Of a stretch of 64,000 nucleotides of DNA, positions 60,990 to 64,000 are shown piece by piece (the first letter of the stretch is position 1; each line of letters opens with the position of its first letter). Origin of the DNA: Sphagnum magellanicum (Eukaryota; Streptophyta; Sphagnopsida; Sphagnales; Sphagnaceae); NCBI GenBank assembly GCA_021904315.1, contig CM038922.1, positions 2,579,347 to 2,643,346 on the forward strand, given 5' to 3'. Both the position numbers and the translations under genes were made by a program. The notes beneath the pieces are model-generated. The model ran no database searches and had not been told where the DNA came from. It was given only the letters and a program-made list of their open reading frames with translations.

Positions 60990-61336
60990 CACATTCGCAA
61001 GGAAGACCTTCATTCCCTTGACTGAAGATGGCAACATGACCTCTGATATGCTAGATAGATTGCTCTTGGTAAGAAGCTCGTCCAAGCTAGTCGACATGAA
61101 ACCCACCCTTGAGCTGGAAATCACCACTTTTTTCACAAAATTTGGATACATCTTTCTTCACGAAATGCCACCATGCCACCATAGTTGGTTCCCACCAATT
61201 GTATCGGGTTCTGAAAAACAATTTCGCAAGAAAAAAAAAAAAAAACCAATAAGTCAAAATAGAACATGAATAATTGATGACAACATGTTATTATGATGTT
61301 GCAGCAGCAGTAACGCTTTGAAACATGTGGGGGCAA
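60990..61336 (-). pseudogene. Alpha/beta-hydrolase nucleophile-elbow fragment
   Basis: Minus-strand NPIQLVGTNYGGMVAF is the nucleophile elbow of plant alpha/beta-hydrolases (LVGTSYGG..A), but the catalytic Ser is Asn. A frame change follows, then MYPNFVKKVVISSSRVGF and SISEVMLPSSVKGMKVFLA, matching the cap-side sequence after the elbow. A TTTTTCTTGCGAAATTGTTTTTCAG acceptor-like site precedes it. Together with 59735-60154 it represents both ends of one dead hydrolase. Confidence 0.55.
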
Positions 61337-61339
61337 TAA

Positions 61340-63355
61340 ATCATATAAAACTCATGACCAAAAATCATAGTCTTTTAAGTTGAAAGTTTATTAATATTGA
61401 AAAAATATATCCTACAAAGAAGCCGAATATCACAATTTGTCCTGAAACTTCCTTATGCTTTTGGGTTATGAAGTATTATTAGGGTTTAGGGTGGTTCAGC
61501 GAGAACTAATCCCATCTTTTGTGAAGGAAAAAAAAAATCTCCTCATTAATATACATTAGGAAGGAAATTGTTCCCCAAAAACGACCACTAAATACCTATT
61601 TACAAAATATTCTAAACATTAATATACACTAGTGCAAAACAAATTCGCCCCATTTTTGCTATTGGGAATCCAAAGAGCTCTTGGTGCTTGTAACTTTTAG
61701 CCTGCAAGAAAAAATTCCAAATCAAAGAGCACGTTCAGATAGCATCACAAAAACACTAACTCAGCACTTAAGGGTATGGGATATACTTCTTACATTATGA
61801 TAGAAATGAATGTCATCCATATATTCCCAAGTGCAAAAAATTATTGAAACAAAAGCATAGTATCCCCAAAAAAACAAAAGTAAAGATTTTATAACAAAAT
61901 TGACAACAAACAACAAAAAATTCTGCAAAACACATTTGTTGTGAACCAAAATGTGTAAGAAACATCACTTGGTGCATTTTTCTTGGAATTTCACACGAAG
62001 TGACGAAGTGGGATTTAGTAGACTTGTGGTGACCACCTATCATGCTCTTCGCTTTCCGGATGAAACCGGAAGCAGTTCTAGTTCTTGTCATGCCTTTCGT
62101 CCCTGTGCCATAGCTACCAGCTCCAGGACCTTCTCCAGCACCATAACTCAACTTACGACGCCCACATGGGCCTGCATTTGTGTGTAATGTGGACAGAGGA
62201 CACGCGGGATGCATGGAGAGGTGCATGCCAATCAACTGTCCCAAAAAAGAGGCGTGCTCATTGTTTTCAAATCCCTTATCTGCAAATCATAGTACCCAAT
62301 GGCGTCTTGTTTCGTTGAGGTGTCCTCATCAGTTCACTATTTGCTGGAAAGTAGATTTTTCATTACTATATGCGAAGCAGTGCTTTTTCTTTGAGGCCAC
62401 ACAGTTTTCTGAAAAGGAAATATTCCATCACAAATTCTCCAAATTAGGACAGAAAACTGGGTTTCTAGGGAGGGTCAGTTTTCTAAAAAGGGTTTATTCC
62501 GTCACAAATATTTCAAATTCTCCAAACTACAGCAGAAAACTGGGTTTTTAGGGAGGGTGGTCAAAATAGTTGGAGAACCTTCTATCTTGGGGAGCCTCCA
62601 TAGTTTCATTTTTTTGTGTGATGGGCCAATCAAATTGGTTCATTGTGAAAAAAAAAACATCACCTAGATGCATATAGTAAATGTCTTGAATAAAATATTG
62701 GGTAGTACTAACACAACTTTTGCCGGTGATTTTTGAGGTCAACTTTGATTTTTTTTCTTCCATTTTTTTTCCCCAATGGAATCAAAATCATAATAGGAGA
62801 TGTAATGGTTGACGAAATGGTGAGGCTCTGAACATGGTTTTGTAATGTGTAATCTATTTAAGAAAACTTATCCAATTCTTTATGCTAGGTGAAAGGCATG
62901 AGCGAGCATATATTATATTTTCATGTTCAACTATTGGTGAATGCCCATGAATTTGCAAGCTTGAACAAGTTTGACCTAATTACCATGGTTGTAGTCTTTT
63001 ATTTAAACTTATCTCTTTTTGTCAAGTAACAATAAAGACTTGTAAAACTTGAACATTCAAATGGGTTTTTTGAATATTGGCCCATAAATCAATAATGACC
63101 ATCACACTTAATATCAACAATATGACATTTCAAATTTATGTAGATTATTGTGCATAATGCAAATATATATATGTGACTACATTACTAATATTGTAAAACA
63201 TTGCCAAAACTTTCACAATGTATTTAGAACACACCTTAAAAACCTAAAATTAGTGTAGGGATCTTACCTTTTTAAGAAAACCATTTCATTCTAAATTGTT
63301 CATATGTACAAATAGATAGGAATAGTGGCTTTAGGTTCAAGAAGACCCCATGGAT
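61340..63355. other. Intergenic DNA right of the hydrolase fragments
   Basis: No gene is recognised. A minus-strand stretch around 61960-62190 (RKLSYGAGEGPGAGSYGTGT) is GC-richer and might be another decayed fragment. The remainder is AT-rich. Confidence 0.4.
62395..62563. repeat. ~85-bp tandem duplication
   Basis: CAGTTTTCT(G)AAAA-GG(A/T)..TTCCNTCACAAAT...AATTCTCCAAA..CAGAAAACTGGGTTT(C/T)TAGGGAGGGT occurs twice (about 62402-62476 and 62477-62560). The second unit carries a small insertion. Confidence 0.8.
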
Positions 63356-63705
63356 GACGAGACGGACAACGGGAACCCCGTGCCTAATGCACAGGTGATT
63401 CACAAATCACTCAAAATCTTGATTGAAAAAAATGTAGCCCGCGCCCTCCCCCTCTTTGCCTTGAATGGATGGAGGGACGGATGGATGACAGGACGGACGA
63501 CAGGAACCCCGTGCCTAATGCACAAGTGATTCACAAATCACTCAAAATCTTGATTGAAAAAAATGTAGCCCGCGCCCTCCCCCTCTTTGCCTTGAATGGA
63601 TGGAGGGACGGATGGATGACAGGACGGACAACGGGAACCCCGTGCCTAATGCACAGGTGATTCACAAATCACTCAAAATCTTGATTGAAAAAAATGTAGG
63701 TGACC
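63340..63705. repeat. 131-bp tandem repeat (satellite-like), nearly 3 copies
   Basis: GGAACCCCGTGCCTAATGCA recurs at 63372, 63503 and 63634, an exact 131-bp period, and the copies are almost identical. Within each unit there is GGATGGAGGGACGGATGGAT and a run AAAAAAATGTAGCCCGCGCC. The third copy breaks off after AAAAAAATGTAG. Plus-strand open frames through it repeat the same peptide and are by-products of the repeat. Composition is more GC-rich than its surroundings. Confidence 0.95.
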
Positions 63706-64000
63706 TAGGAAATAGAAAAAGAAATGGGAGGCATGTTGGGGTCAATGCGAAGACATTGCCAATGAAGTCCACACTGGGCAGTATGCCAGCACATGGGGAG
63801 TGTTGACCGTGAGGTAAATGTAAACTGAAAAGGCAAAAAATGTAAAAAGAAAAGTAAAAGCAATCTTGTTTTTCCCCTTGAAATTCTAATTGCCATTCAT
63901 TGATAAATTTGTAGGGTGTGTGATGATTGACTAAACATTATGATATCATAGAAAGAATGGCAAGCAAATATTGACATTCATCATCCCCTTCATAATTAGG
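63706..64000. other. Window end, no gene seen
   Basis: Short sequence with no recognisable coding region. Confidence 0.4.

Noticed and set aside
63469..63806. Open reading frames in the 131-bp repeat
   Set aside because: The frames repeat the same peptide at the repeat period and have no start-region or family support.

Overview
The window is nuclear DNA of a land plant. The evidence is an intron-bearing organelle-type adenylate kinase, a plant-style ubiquitin-RUB(NEDD8) fusion gene, telo-box promoters, a decayed Ty1/copia element with its 3' LTR, Helitron relics, and long AT-rich intergenic DNA. Gene density is low: four confident multi-exon genes and one confident single-exon gene in 64 kb. 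The sequence does not fix the species. The gene spacing and repeat style would fit a seed-free plant (moss, liverwort, lycophyte or fern) as well as a seed plant.

Layout. 1-2 kb: short tandem repeats, a MITE-like element and a copy of a dispersed repeat. 2.35-4.20 kb (+): adenylate kinase, 4 exons, 308 aa. 4.2-7.6 kb: no protein gene recognised. A telo-box pair near 7.58 kb, a ~2.05 kb-spaced internal duplication and a box C/D-like fold suggest a minus-strand non-coding (snoRNA-host-like) transcript; this is tentative. 7.6-13.9 kb: AT-rich DNA with hairpin repeats. 13.96-17.91 kb: Ty1/copia relic with an inverted internal block and a 330-bp 3' LTR. 20.4-23.5 kb (-): pirin, 7 exons, 353 aa. 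24-36.7 kb: very AT-rich DNA holding a second, badly decayed Helitron fragment (28.9-29.7 kb), a 0.5-kb TACC-type simple repeat and a SINE-like element.

36.7-38.1 kb (-): ubiquitin-RUB fusion. It is divergent from LTV1 (39.1-41.85 kb, +), a 40S ribosome biogenesis factor. The shared upstream region contains a TTAGGG-type telo-repeat, which suits co-expression of two growth/translation-related genes. 47.6-48.7 kb (+): a possible short secreted peptide, then a small secreted Cys-rich SH3b-like protein. The latter is followed directly by a nine-unit minisatellite whose core is a palindrome. 54.6-59.4 kb (-): a Helitron Rep/helicase gene with HUH, two-tyrosine and PIF1 helicase motifs, disrupted by stops and frameshifts. 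Immediately upstream on the same strand (59.4-61.3 kb) are fragments of an alpha/beta-hydrolase and an adenylate-kinase P-loop. The P-loop piece is present twice, which suggests capture or duplication of host gene fragments by the Helitron. The window ends with a 131-bp tandem repeat (63.36-63.70 kb).

Exon structures of adenylate kinase, pirin, ubiquitin-RUB and LTV1 were built by eye from reading frame, GT/AG sites and family conservation. All four close in frame. Transcript evidence was not available.
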